Source: Anaeromyces robustus (Eukaryota > Neocallimastigomycota > Neocallimastigomycetes > Neocallimastigales > Neocallimastigaceae). Taken from it: 64,000 nt of DNA. Shown here piece by piece: positions 43,639 to 55,335 of the stretch. Location: the NCBI GenBank assembly GCA_002104895.1, contig MCFG01000173.1:56001-120000 (forward strand), read 5' to 3'. The notes beneath the pieces are model-generated. The model was not told the origin of the DNA and did not search any database. It was given only the letters and a program-made list of their open reading frames with translations. The first letter of the stretch is position 1; each line of letters begins with the position of its first letter. A program made the position numbers and the translations under genes.

Positions 43639-45109
43639 TATTAATTTATTTATTTATTTATTTATTTATTAATTTATTTATTTATTAATTTATTTATTTA
43701 TTAATTTATTTATTTATTAATTTATTTATTTATTTATTTATTTATTTATTCATATAATTAATATTATATATCATACCTTTAGCTTCATTCTTTGATTCAA
43801 ATTGAATTAAAGAACCTAAACACATAGCTTGATGTTCATGCATACTTCTTAATATAGTAAGAGAAGAAACATCTTTAATTGAAAAAGGTGGCGGTTGTTC
43901 ATTATCTTTGGTATCAACTTTTAAATTCTTATATTGCCATTCTACATAAACTTTTGATATTTGAGTCATTACTACATAACCTGTTGTATTACTTGGTTTA
44001 TATTGTCCTTGAATCCATTTTGCATTTAGAAAAGAATCACTTTTTAAAGCTTGTACTTTTACACCGGGGTATACGCGTTCAACACAAAAACGACTGGAAT
44101 CTTTATATTTATCTTCAATTTTTACTGCAGTTACTGGTACTACACATACAGAATTATCTGAAAATTTTATATAAATGTCATCATATACATTTCTTACAAC
44201 ACCAAACCAATTATTAAGTAAGACACATGTACCTTAAAATTTAAAATTTTTTTAATAGGAGAAAAAATATAAATATATATATATATAAAATATACGAATA
44301 TGATTAAAAAAAATGAATGAAGAAATTTTAATTTCAATATTAAAGAATAATAAATACATATATAATAATTAAATGAAAATTATTAAAAAAAAATTAATAA
44401 TAATATATATAAATAAATGATTATTATAATTTAATATATTGAAAAAAAAATTGTATAATATAACTTTTATTTTAAAATAATAATAAAATAATTAATAATT
44501 TAAAATTGAAAAAAAAATAATGTCAAATCAAATGTCAAATCAAATTTCAAATCATGTATTATACCTTCTTCTATATCATAATAATTTATTAATTTCTTTG
44601 TATCTATATCTTTAAGAATTGTAATTTCATTATTTTCATTATATGTAGTTTGAAGGTCTGCTACTACTTTAACATTTATAACAGTTCCTGTTTGTTGTTT
44701 GTTTCCCATTTCTACTGGATATCTTGCAATATCACCTAATTTTAAATATCTATCTATACATATTAATTTACTTTCATGAATATCTCTATAATCTTCATTT
44801 TCTTCCAAGAAAGAAACTCTTACATGTTTAGGTTGTAATGGAATCTTTTTATAAAACAAATAATAGTTCATTATTAATTGAATTATTAATGTGAAAATGC
44901 ATTAATTTTATATCAAAAGAATTAACATTTATTATAATTAATAATCATATTAATAAAGAAAGTTATAAATATTTAATACATCATTATTTAAAATTTACTC
45001 TTTCAATATCACTATCGTCATCATCATCTTCTTCGTCCAGAGTTGTCATAGTAACTGTTCCTACTTTATCTTCATCTTTTTTTAAACAAACGACATCTTC
45101 GTCAAAAAA
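40830..45109 (-). CDS. UBE2O: UBE2O-type E2/E3 ubiquitin-conjugating enzyme
   Basis: Minus-strand exons: 44999-45109, 44565-44844, 43777-44232, 43505-43548, 43293-43400, 43051-43209, 41904-42843, 41447-41649 and 41267 down to about 40896 or 40830. All are in phase, giving about 910 residues. The front half has the conserved UBE2O beta-rich regions (QQTGTVINVKV, NNWFGVVRNVYDD, YGVELFDGLVNP, VGVIKSVNALERICEVQW, HDWVGEIVS). An acidic insert and a coiled coil (KIKKIEEKIREEIK) follow. The E2 fold then runs from PPENHHF through GDYPHSPPSVHYY to LNPNLYEDGKVCLSLLGTW with the catalytic Cys, and QGLVLGVQLPYFNEAGY. UBE2O acts as a combined E2/E3 that tags orphan ribosomal and other basic proteins. The start codon is not in the 44999-45109 exon. 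A tiny exon at 45546-45569 (MKQLKSSN) would fit in phase but is speculative. The end is ambiguous: an AAG|GTAATA donor, or read-through into an ATA (poly-Ile) tract with a stop at 40830. Confidence 0.88.
40834..40893. repeat. TTA array at the 3' end of the UBE2O-like gene
   Basis: About 20 TTA units on the + strand. Read on the minus strand in frame they would encode about 20 Ile at the protein's C-terminus, unless a splice donor at 40895 removes them. Confidence 0.85.
43552..43752. repeat. ATT then TTTA array in an intron
   Basis: About 28 ATT units followed by TTTA variants fill the intron between exons ending at 43777 and starting at 43548 of the UBE2O-like gene. Confidence 0.9.
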
Positions 45110-46059
45110 CTTATAATTATTATTATTTTTTTAAAAAAATGAAAGATAAAAATATTATTAAAAGATTATATAAATATAAAAATATTATGAATTATGGATA
45201 ATGGATTATGGATTATGGATAAGACGGGAACAAAATATATTTATATATATATATATAAGAAATATAAGATATTAGAATTCATTATTAAAAGTAATTACTA
45301 TAAAACAAATAATTAAATATTCATGTCTTTAATTTCGTAACATTTTAATCCGAAAAAAAATATATATATTGTATAAAAACAATTTTCATTTATTAATATA
45401 TAATAAATAACCATAAAAGACGTATTATAATAAAAAAAAATTATTCAATATTTATTATTATTATTTTAATAAATATTTTTTCAAAATACTATTTTAATAA
45501 AATTTTAATAAAAAATACTCTTTAAACAATATATTAAATATGTACATTTGAAGATTTCAATTGTTTCATTTTATTATGTTTTTTTTTTATATTTTATATT
45601 TTATATTTTATTATGTTTTTTTGTTATATTTTATATTTTATATTTTATATTTTTAATATTTTTTATTTTATATTTTATATTTTTTATTTTATATTTTATA
45701 TTATATTTTATATTTTATATTTTTAATATTAATATTTTTAAACTTTTTTTTAAATAAAAAAAAAAAAAAAAAAGAATTAAAAAATATATAAAATTTATCC
45801 CAAATAAATAACCGAGAAATAAATATTAAAATTCAATATTATGATTGGCTATAATGTTTATTAAACAAAATCTTTAAAAGAAAAGAAAAGAAAAAAATTT
45901 AATAAATGAATTTTTAATTAGTAATTAATACTTTGATAATTAGTAATATTTTATAAAAAAATGTGGAAATTTTAATAATATAATTATAGTATAATGAATA
46001 AGAAATATAAATTTTATCAATAGTTATATAATATATTAACTTCTTATTAAGAAAATGAA

Positions 46060-46520
46060 TAGTTAATAAAGAATCTAATTGAGCATAAAGTCGATATAAC
46101 TGTAAATATGAATTACTTGGTTCATTAATTAGATTTATATTAAAATATTCAGTAATTTTTTTTTCACTTTCATGAATGGCATGTCAAAATGGAAAATAAC
46201 TCTATATTTAATAGAATATGGTGCTAATGTTAATGTTGAATACTAATAAGATAAAAAAATCCTGTTTCCGTATTGTTTAGCTATATATGTAGATAATATT
46301 AATAGGAATGTTATTGATGGTAGCTTTAAATGAATGATTTATACATTTAAAAGTGGTAATGAATCATTAAAAAAAAAATTATATTGAACAAGGTGTTAAT
46401 GTCAATAATAATAATAATAATAATAATAAATGATAAATCTTTATTATTTCATATGAACATAGAAATGAAAGAATAATAAAATATTTAATTAAGCATGATA
46501 CTAATTTTAATATCAAATAT
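46060..46520 (+). pseudogene. Decayed ankyrin-repeat gene
   Basis: Fragments in different plus-strand frames read as ankyrin-repeat ends: LIEHKVDITVN near 46074, NGMSKWKITLYLIEYGANVNVE near 46170-46240, YIEQGVNVN near 46381-46405, and NERIIKYLIKHDTNFNIKY near 46450-46523. Each has the [LY]IE(H/Y/Q)G.(N/D)(V/I)N signature of ankyrin repeat helices. Spacing is 100-170 bp against the 99 bp of an intact repeat. Stops, such as two right after the second fragment, and frame changes separate them, so no intact product is possible. Ankyrin-repeat gene families are large in gut fungi, so this is probably a dead copy of a host family member. Composition is less A/T-extreme than the flanks. Confidence 0.7.
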
Positions 46521-46601
46521 AAAGTAATTATAATATTATTGAAACCTCTTTAAGTACTACGAGTAACTTCTATTATTGTAAATCGTTTAATTTAACACAA
46601 T

Positions 46602-46632
<31 letters not shown>

Positions 46633-47488
46633 GTTTAAAATATCAGAATATAATAAATATATAATATTAAAATATTTTGATTAAATATTGCATATTACTT
46701 TTTATTTAAAAAAAAAAAAAAACTATAATATAGAATATATATTACTAGGGGAAAAATATTATTTTCCTTTATAAAAATAAAGGCAAAAAGACACGAATAT
46801 AATTTAATTATTTTTCAATAATATAAATAATTATTTCAATAATATAAATAATTATTTAAATAATAACATTAATATTCATTAATATTACATTTATAATGAC
46901 TTTTTTTTCATTTTATTTTATTCTATTCTATTTAATTTTTACTTAATCATAATTAATAAATACATTAATAAATTAATTTTTATATATGTCATAATATTTA
47001 ATATACAGAATGTATATTTTTTTTTAGAATTTATTGAAAAAAATATAGTCAAAAACAAATTACATAATATTAATCATAATGAAAATCATAATTATTTCTA
47101 TATTTTAAAAATAATTAATAGTCTTTTTTTTCCAAAATTCATCACTTATTTTTTGAGTTATTAAATATATAGACGTACATAAAATATTATATATTATAAT
47201 ATTTGTTTATAATAATTACAATAAATAATTATTAATAGTAATTATTCCTATTAATTGTAATAAAAGTATTAATTTCACGAAAAAATATGACAATTCATTG
47301 GTTTTATATAGAAAGAGCAATTATTATTATAAATAAATAAATTATATAATCATAATATTTTAAAAATATAATTAATTATTATTATACATAAGTGTTATAA
47401 TAATATTTTTTATTTATTTATATAAATCTATAAATTATACAAAAAATACTAACTTTGTATAATTATCAGTATTATTTATTATTTATTA

Positions 47489-47489
<1 letters not shown>

Positions 47490-47581
<92 letters not shown>
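47490..47581. repeat. ATT microsatellite
   Basis: About 30 uninterrupted ATT units in intergenic DNA. Confidence 0.92.
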
Positions 47582-47582
<1 letters not shown>

Positions 47583-47847
47583 CTTTCATTATTATGTTAT
47601 TGTTATTGTTGTTGGTTTAAGTATTACTTAAAAGGAATTTTTATTAATTAAAGTTAAAGTTATTAAATCAAAAAATTATACATATATTGTAATATATTAT
47701 ATTAAATGCTTAATTTAATGATGAATTCATTGAATATAAATGAAATTCATTTATTTATATTAACACGACAAATAATTCAATTGCATATTATTATTAATTA
47801 AACTATATTATTATAAATAGTTATATTGATTTTTTTTTTATATTAAT

Positions 47848-47877
47848 ATTAAATAAATAAATAAATAAATATATATA

Positions 47878-47940
<63 letters not shown>

Positions 47941-47960
47941 ATATATATATATATATATAT
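47848..47960. repeat. AAAT then AT microsatellite
   Basis: About 23 AAAT units with one AT interruption, ending in an AT run. Confidence 0.9.
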
Positions 47961-49154
47961 AATAAATTATGACTATTGTTTTTTATTGTATTAATGAATG
48001 AATAAATATTATTTAAATAAATATATAATGAATAATTAATAAATAAAAGAATTTTAACTTAATGACTAAGATGAATAATTCCAATGTATAAGGCTAAGTC
48101 AAAACTCTTTCAATATTGGTTAAAAAAAAATAATTATAATAATTAATATATGATTTAAATAATAATTAATATACTATTTAGTTATTTATTTAATTATTAT
48201 TTATTTATCCATTTATATTTAATGAATTTTTTATTTATAGATTATTTTATTTTTTTTTATTATTATTTTTTTTTTATATAATAGAAAAAATATATAGTTG
48301 ATCTTAAATTTCTTTTTTATTTTTCTTGAGAAATAAAAAAAAAAATAAAAAAAAGGAAAAAAAGAAGGTAAAGGAAAAACTTTTGATTGTACTTGTAAAA
48401 AAGTAAAAGTAGAAGAAATGTTTATAAATTATTATATATTTTAATTTTTTTTTTTTTTTATTAAATTATAAAATGTTTAATCAATCAATAATAGTTAATA
48501 AATAAATACATAAATAAATAAATAAAATATAATACTTCAAAGAAGCAAACAAAAGGATAAAAAAGCAATTATAATAAAAGTAAATAAAGAAAAAAAAAAG
48601 AGAAATTAATAACGAGAAAGAAATTAAATATATATAATGATATAAATATTTTTTTTATTTTACTTGTTCAATAAATTTTTTACATATATTTAGTAATAAT
48701 TTAAATAACCATTTTCATAAAAATTTAAATAATCATTTTATAAATAATAACAATGAAAAAAATAATTTATTTTGTACACAAGCTTTTAAAGAATCATTAA
48801 TAAATACTAAAAAATTTGAATAATTTTACAAATAAATTGTTAAATATTTTTATATTATATACATATAAATAATATTTTTGTTTAATAAATATAATATAAT
48901 ATATATGAATAATTACAAAAAAATAAATAATATCACATTCAATAAAAAAATTATATAATTCTTCATTAAATACTTATTTATTTATTTATTTATTTAATTA
49001 TTTATTGATTGATTATTCATTTGATTATATAATTTATATAATTTATTTTTTATATTTATTGTTTTTAATATTTTTTATTTGATTTAAAATATAAACCATA
49101 CATTTTATTAACTTTTATTTATTTTTTTTTATTTATATAAATAGTATAATAAAA

Positions 49155-51115
49155 ATGTCTGCAGAAAACAAAAAATTCCAAATTGTCGTTAAGAATGTTA
49201 GTTTTATAATTATTTAACAAAAAATTAATTTAATTATTTTAACGAATTTAATTTTAACATTTTTTTTCTCAAAATTGTATTTAGTTACCATACCATACTT
49301 CATGGCAAAAATTAAAAGATTTTTTCAACCAAAGTACATATAATAAAAATAAAACAAAATCTTTAAAAATAATTATAAATTATTCGATATATATAAAAAT
49401 AATAAAAATTAATTATTAAATTTATATAATTTTGTATAAATTAAAGTGGAAAATTGTTCTGTTGAACATGCCGATGTTGTAAAGAGAGGTAATTCTACTG
49501 TTGGTATTGTCACTTTCTCTTCTGAAGATGTCGTAAAAGAAGCTATTCTTACTTATGACAACTACAATTGGGAAGGAAAAGAAATCAAAGTTTACAAAGC
49601 TGGTAAATAGATTTTTAAAGATTGTTTAACAATAACAAAAATTTTTTTTTATATTTTTTTATATTAATTAACTATTAAATAAATATTAAATAAATATTAT
49701 TTAATATATTAATTATTACCTTATTTAATATATAAAGGTGAAGAAGAAGATGAAGAACCAGTTCAAGTTAACAGTACTTCATTATATGTTGGTAATCTTC
49801 CATTCACTTATGGTTGGCAAGAATTAAAGGATTTATTCCGTAGTACTAAAGGTGAAGTTGTTCATGCTGATGTATTCAAAGATTACCAAGGAAGAAGTAA
49901 AGGTTATGGTATTGTTCAAATGAAAAGTGTTGAAGATGCTGTTAGAGCTATTGGTAAATAATTAAAAATAATAAAAATAAAAATCTACAGATAATTTTAT
50001 TCCTTTTTATATAATTCAATAAAATAATAATATTTATTAAATAATAATCAATATTATATATATTGAATTATTTTTATATAATTAATATATTATTATAGAG
50101 GATTTAAATGGTTTTGAAATTGAAGGTCGTAAACTTGAAGTTCGTGAAGACAGAAACAGCGTAAGTTTTGTTTATTTATATTAATCAGCATTTTAATAAT
50201 TTAATAATTTATTTTATTATTTTATATATATGTAATTAAATATATTATAATTATTTTATAAAAAAAAAAATTTGATTACATTTTTATTTATAAACAGAGT
50301 AAGGAAGGATGTCAACTTCATGTTGGTAATCTTTTATTCGAAGAAAGATGGCAATCATTAAAGGAACATTTCTCTAAAGCTGGTAATGTTGTTCATGCTG
50401 ATATTGTTTTAGATAGCAATGGTAGATCCAAAGGTTTCGGTACCGTTCTTATGAGTACTCCAGAAGAAGCTAACAAGGCTATTGAAATGTTCAATGAAAC
50501 TGATTTCAACGGTAGAACTATTCAAGTTAAACTTGATAAATTCGCTGGTGATTCTAGAAGTAATAACTATAATTATCGTGGTGGTAGAGGTGGTTACAGT
50601 AGCCGTGGTGGTTACAACAGTGGAAGAGGAAAATCATTCCGTGGTGGTAGAGGTGGTTTTGCCAATAGCGGTAACCGTTCACAACAAGGTTATGATATTG
50701 TTGTTGGCAATGTAAGTTTGTTTATTTGTTTGTTTGTTTTTGAAAAGTATTTAATATTAATATTAATATTTATTTCATTACATTTTGTATTCATTTCATT
50801 TAACTAATTGTTTTATATTAAATCATAATTTTATATATTAATAATTAATAATAATAACAAAAATAATAAATTATTATTATTATTATTATTATAATTATAT
50901 AGATTCCATTCACTACTCGTTGGAAGGAACTTAAAGATTTAGTAGAAAAACTTGAATTAAATCCAAGCTTTGCTGATGTTCCATTAGAAGGTAGCCGTGC
51001 TAAAGGTATCGGTATTGTTAGTTTCAAAACCGAAGAAGAAGCTCAAAATGCTATTAACAAGTTAAATGATTATGAATACCAAGGAAGAAAACTTTTTGCT
51101 AGAATGAAGAATTAG
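49155..51115 (+). CDS. Four-RRM, RGG-box RNA-binding protein (Gbp2/hnRNP-M-like)
   Basis: Seven exons: 49155-49196, 49285-49333, 49447-49602, 49738-49953, 50099-50160, 50298-50711 and 50903-51115, giving 383 residues. RRM1 (about 7-80) starts QIVVKNLPYHTSW and has a degenerate RNP1 (STVGIVTF). RRM2 (about 97-172) has SLYVGNLPF and SKGYGIVQM. RRM3 (about 180-255) has QLHVGNLLF and SKGFGTVLM. An RGG/Gly-Tyr region (about 265-305, with RGGRGG repeats) follows, then RRM4 (about 308-383) with DIVVGNIPFTTRW and AKGIGIVSF. Each RRM carries an aromatic-TxxW-like element as in Gbp2/Hrb1 and hnRNP M. Such proteins bind nuclear mRNA and act in splicing surveillance, export or telomere-repeat binding. 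The exact orthology is unsure. C-ending codons suggest high expression. Confidence 0.9.
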
Positions 51116-51363
51116 ATTAATGTTGTTAATATTATCATTTGGATGATTTTTTTTTTCTTAAAAATTGAAATGGATAAAAATAACAATTATAAACCTAAAT
51201 AATTTAATTAACCATTAAACAAATAATCAAAATGAAAAAAAAAAATTATTCGTTTAAATTTTTTTCAAAATTATTAGATATAATAGGAAAAAAAGAAAAA
51301 GAATAGTTTTTTTTATACATGTTTTCTACTTATAATAATATTTTGTAATATGGGAATTAATTC

Positions 51364-51396
<33 letters not shown>

Positions 51397-51892
51397 GTTA
51401 AAAAGTTTTTTTTATTTAATTTATTTTTATTTCTACATTCTTCATATATAAAAATATATATAATTTTTTTTTCATTAAATAAATTAATTATATTACAATA
51501 ATTAATTTTTTTCTTATTAATAATTTTTCTTTTTATGAAGTTTAATTTTTATTTTTTCAATTTTTTTTTTTTTTTTTATTTTAGTATAGAAATTAGATAT
51601 ATATACAGATAATTTATTTACGGGTATATAAGAATAATTGATAATTAAAAAGAAAAGAAAAAAAGAAAGAAAAAAGAAAAAAAAAGTAATAAAAAGAAAC
51701 AAAATAAAATATTATATACATATATAAAAAAAAAAACTTTTTCTTTGTAAACATATATAAGATTATATAAATTTTATGTTCTTGTTGAAATAATTTGGTA
51801 TTTACAAAAAAAAAAAAAAAAAAGATTTCGTCTTATGCTTTTTATTAATATAGTTATGTTAATTATTAATGTATATTATCTATTTTTTAAGT

Positions 51893-51987
<95 letters not shown>

Positions 51988-51988
51988 C

Positions 51989-52067
<79 letters not shown>

Positions 52068-52459
52068 TTGTTAATGTTTTTATTATATGGTATTATTATT
52101 ATTATTATTTTTAAATAATAATTATATATATATAAATGGATTATTATAATAATTCAAAAAAAAAAAAAAAAGAAAGAAAAACATATAAATTACTAAAGTT
52201 AAAAAAATATTACTATAATTATTAATCTATTTTTTTTAAAAGAAAAGAAAAAAAAAAAAAAAAGAAGAAAAAGAAAGTTGAATAAAGAAAATAAAAAATA
52301 AAATAATAATAATAATAATAAAATAATTACAATAATTATGAAAATAGAAATATATAACATATACAACTAATTTATAATAAATTATAAAAAAGAAGTATAA
52401 AATAAAAAATAAAAAATAAAAATGAAAAATAAAAAAGGAATAAATATTACATTAATTAT
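51116..52459. other. Convergent intergenic region
   Basis: 1.3 kb between the 3' ends of the RRM gene (+) and the Sec2-like gene (-). A TTTA array (51890-52069) and long A and T runs fill it. No exon is seen. Confidence 0.7.
51890..52069. repeat. TTTA array, about 45 units
   Basis: Near-perfect TTTA repeat with one TTAC variant near 51987. It is similar in length and unit to the array in the DHX37 intron. Confidence 0.95.
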
Positions 52460-52982
52460 CTAAATAATTTTAACATAATTTTCCCATTCTTCTGAACTAT
52501 TGTCATATAATGCTGATAATGATTCATCCTTAAATAAATCATTATTGATATCAAAGAACTGTAATGCACCAAGTTTTGCTGTTGCTATTCTTCTTTTTAA
52601 TAATATAACATTTTTAAACATATTTAAAATACTTGATTGACCTTTACTTGTTCCTGTTAATTTAGATTCAAGACTTGATAAATAATTATATAAATCAGCT
52701 ACACTAACAACTTTATCACGACATATTGGACAAAGATAAAATAGTTCATTATAGGATACACTATTTTCAACTCTTAATTGATGTAAAAATTCACCAGTAA
52801 TATTATAACATTTTGCTGTATAATCTTCAACTGTTTTATTATGTGGTGAAAGTACTGGTGAAATTTCACTTGCTGATGATTTTTTATTAGATATATTAGT
52901 CGATAGATTAGCAGGTAATGAATAATTGTCTTTTCCATTTATTAAATTATCTATGTTAATATTATCTTGGGTATTAGGTATA

Positions 52983-53025
<43 letters not shown>

Positions 53026-55303
53026 CATTATTAGTAGTAGTATTAGTACTATTATTAGTAATATTAGTATTATTATTAAAGACAACATTAACATTAGTAA
53101 CTAATTTATTTGATTCTGTATTAATTGGACTTGTCAATGTACCACCATCTTTAGCATCTAAATTCTTGAAAAATATTCTATAATGACAATCCTTATAATT
53201 CATACAAAGACAACATTTATTACGTGGTGGTGTTGGTAAGGTATGAACATAATCATACTCTAAATAATATTCTATTTTATTAGAATAATTATTATCATTT
53301 TTATCATTAGTTGAATTATCTAACTCTCGAACATCTTCACTATTATCTATATTATTTGTATTATGATCTGTATTTTGTGATGGTTGATTAGAGGTTTTAT
53401 CTGTTTTATCTTTGGAATTACTTGTGTTTGGAGGTGTATATTTTATAAGTTTACCAGTTTTAGTTAAAAGTTCATATGGAATTATGATAACTCCATTACA
53501 AACCAATGCTTTTTGAAGCTTCTTTTTGAAATTAACATGTGTTTTAGTTATGGAATTTCTTTTACTTTGATTAGATGATTGTTGATCATAGACACAATGT
53601 TCAAATAAACATGGATAAATTTCATCTTCTATACATCTTTTCATAAAGGAGGTATTAGGTTGACAGAATATATTACTTTTCTTTTTCTTATTATTATTTA
53701 TTTTAATAAGTGAATCACGTATATAATTTTGGAATTCATTAAATTGACCTCCATCAATATAGGTATAAATTTTATCATTTTGAATAGTAATAACTTTTGT
53801 AGAATAAAGATTCCAATTTTTAATAATATCTTGAGAAACTAAATCAGTTGGAGAATTTTGATTATTTTGAATATTATCCATAGAAATATTATTATTATTA
53901 GAATTAGTATTATTATTTAATAATGTTGTAGAATTGGTAATAATGGAAGTTGTATTATTATTATTATTATTATTGTTATTATTATTATAATTCATCGTAT
54001 TCTTTTCTTCTTCTACCATATCATTAAAGTCAACACTATCAGAACCAATATCAGAAGTTAATGAATTGATATTATTTATATCTTTCATAACCTTTGTATA
54101 TTCATTATTATCATTACCAAAACTTTCTGTATATGTTTTATTTAAAATACTGTTCATATTAAATGGTGAACCTATAATTTCTGAGGAAAGCATTATAGTG
54201 TTATTATTATTATTATCAAAACTATTTCTAGCAGTTAATGAATTACCTGTTACTTCTTCAGAATTGGCAACAAGATGAGAATTATTATTAACGTTAACTT
54301 TTTCAGATACGGAATTTATATTGGTAGTATTAACTGTTGAATTGATTGTTGAAGTATTATTATTGGTTGCTGTAGTCGTAATACCAGAAATAGAATTGAT
54401 AGTATTATTATTGGTAGTGGTTGTTGAAGATGAATTAGAATAATTCATAGTTTGATGATTTGGGAATAATTTAGTTCTTTTAGAAATTTTCTTATCATCA
54501 TTTTTAAGCATCATTCTTTTCAAACTATTTAATTCATTTTCTCTTTTTTCTAATTGTGACTTAATTGAAACATATTTATCATTAAGTTCTTTTAACTTAA
54601 TTTTGGTATCTTCTAATTTATGACATTCTGTTTCAACTAATTTATTAGCCTGTAAGAAAAGTTGTGAAGTTAAATCTTCTAATTCTTTATCTAACATAAC
54701 TTTTGCCATATGTTCATGATCATATTCTAATGCTTTTTTCTCTAATTGATATTTTAAACTATTATTTTCCTTTTCTAATTCATTTAATTTCTTTTGTTGT
54801 TCATTATATTCTATTGAGGTAACAAAATTTGTTGTTTTATTATCAAGATTAAAGTTTTCAGGATGATCTTGATTAACAGCTTTTAGTATTTTTTTGAAAA
54901 ATTCCATACCATCTTGTCCATTAATACTAAAGTAAAAGGAATTATTATTTTCGGCAAATTGATCAGCAGGAAATTGTTTTTCAAAATTATCATAAACTTC
55001 TTTAATATTATTTGTATCTATATATTTATAATTGGATAAAAGTTCAGATTTCATTGGTAATATATTTAGAGGATTATCTACTGCTGCAAGTCCAGCATTT
55101 AGATTAACATTATTATTATTATTATTATTATTAATTTCATTAATAGAAGACTCTTCTCTTTGACCTACTGGAATCATAATATTAATCATATTATTTTCTA
55201 TTAAATAATTATTATATATTTTGGAAGAATTAGCTTGTAATTCTTTAGCATTAAAACTTAATGATCTCTTCATTTGTGATGCTGCTCTCTGTATTTCTTC
55301 ATG

Positions 55304-55335
<32 letters not shown>

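Larger units (their letters stand above)
45110..49154. other. Long divergent intergenic region with a gene remnant
   Basis: 4 kb between the UBE2O-like gene (-) and the RRM gene (+). It holds a decayed ankyrin-repeat gene (about 46060-46520), TAA arrays near 46402-46430 and 46603-46632, an ATT array (47490-47581) and an AAAT array (47848-47942). A short open stretch at 48641-48823 has less biased residues but no ATG. The rest is plain A/T sequence. Confidence 0.6.
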
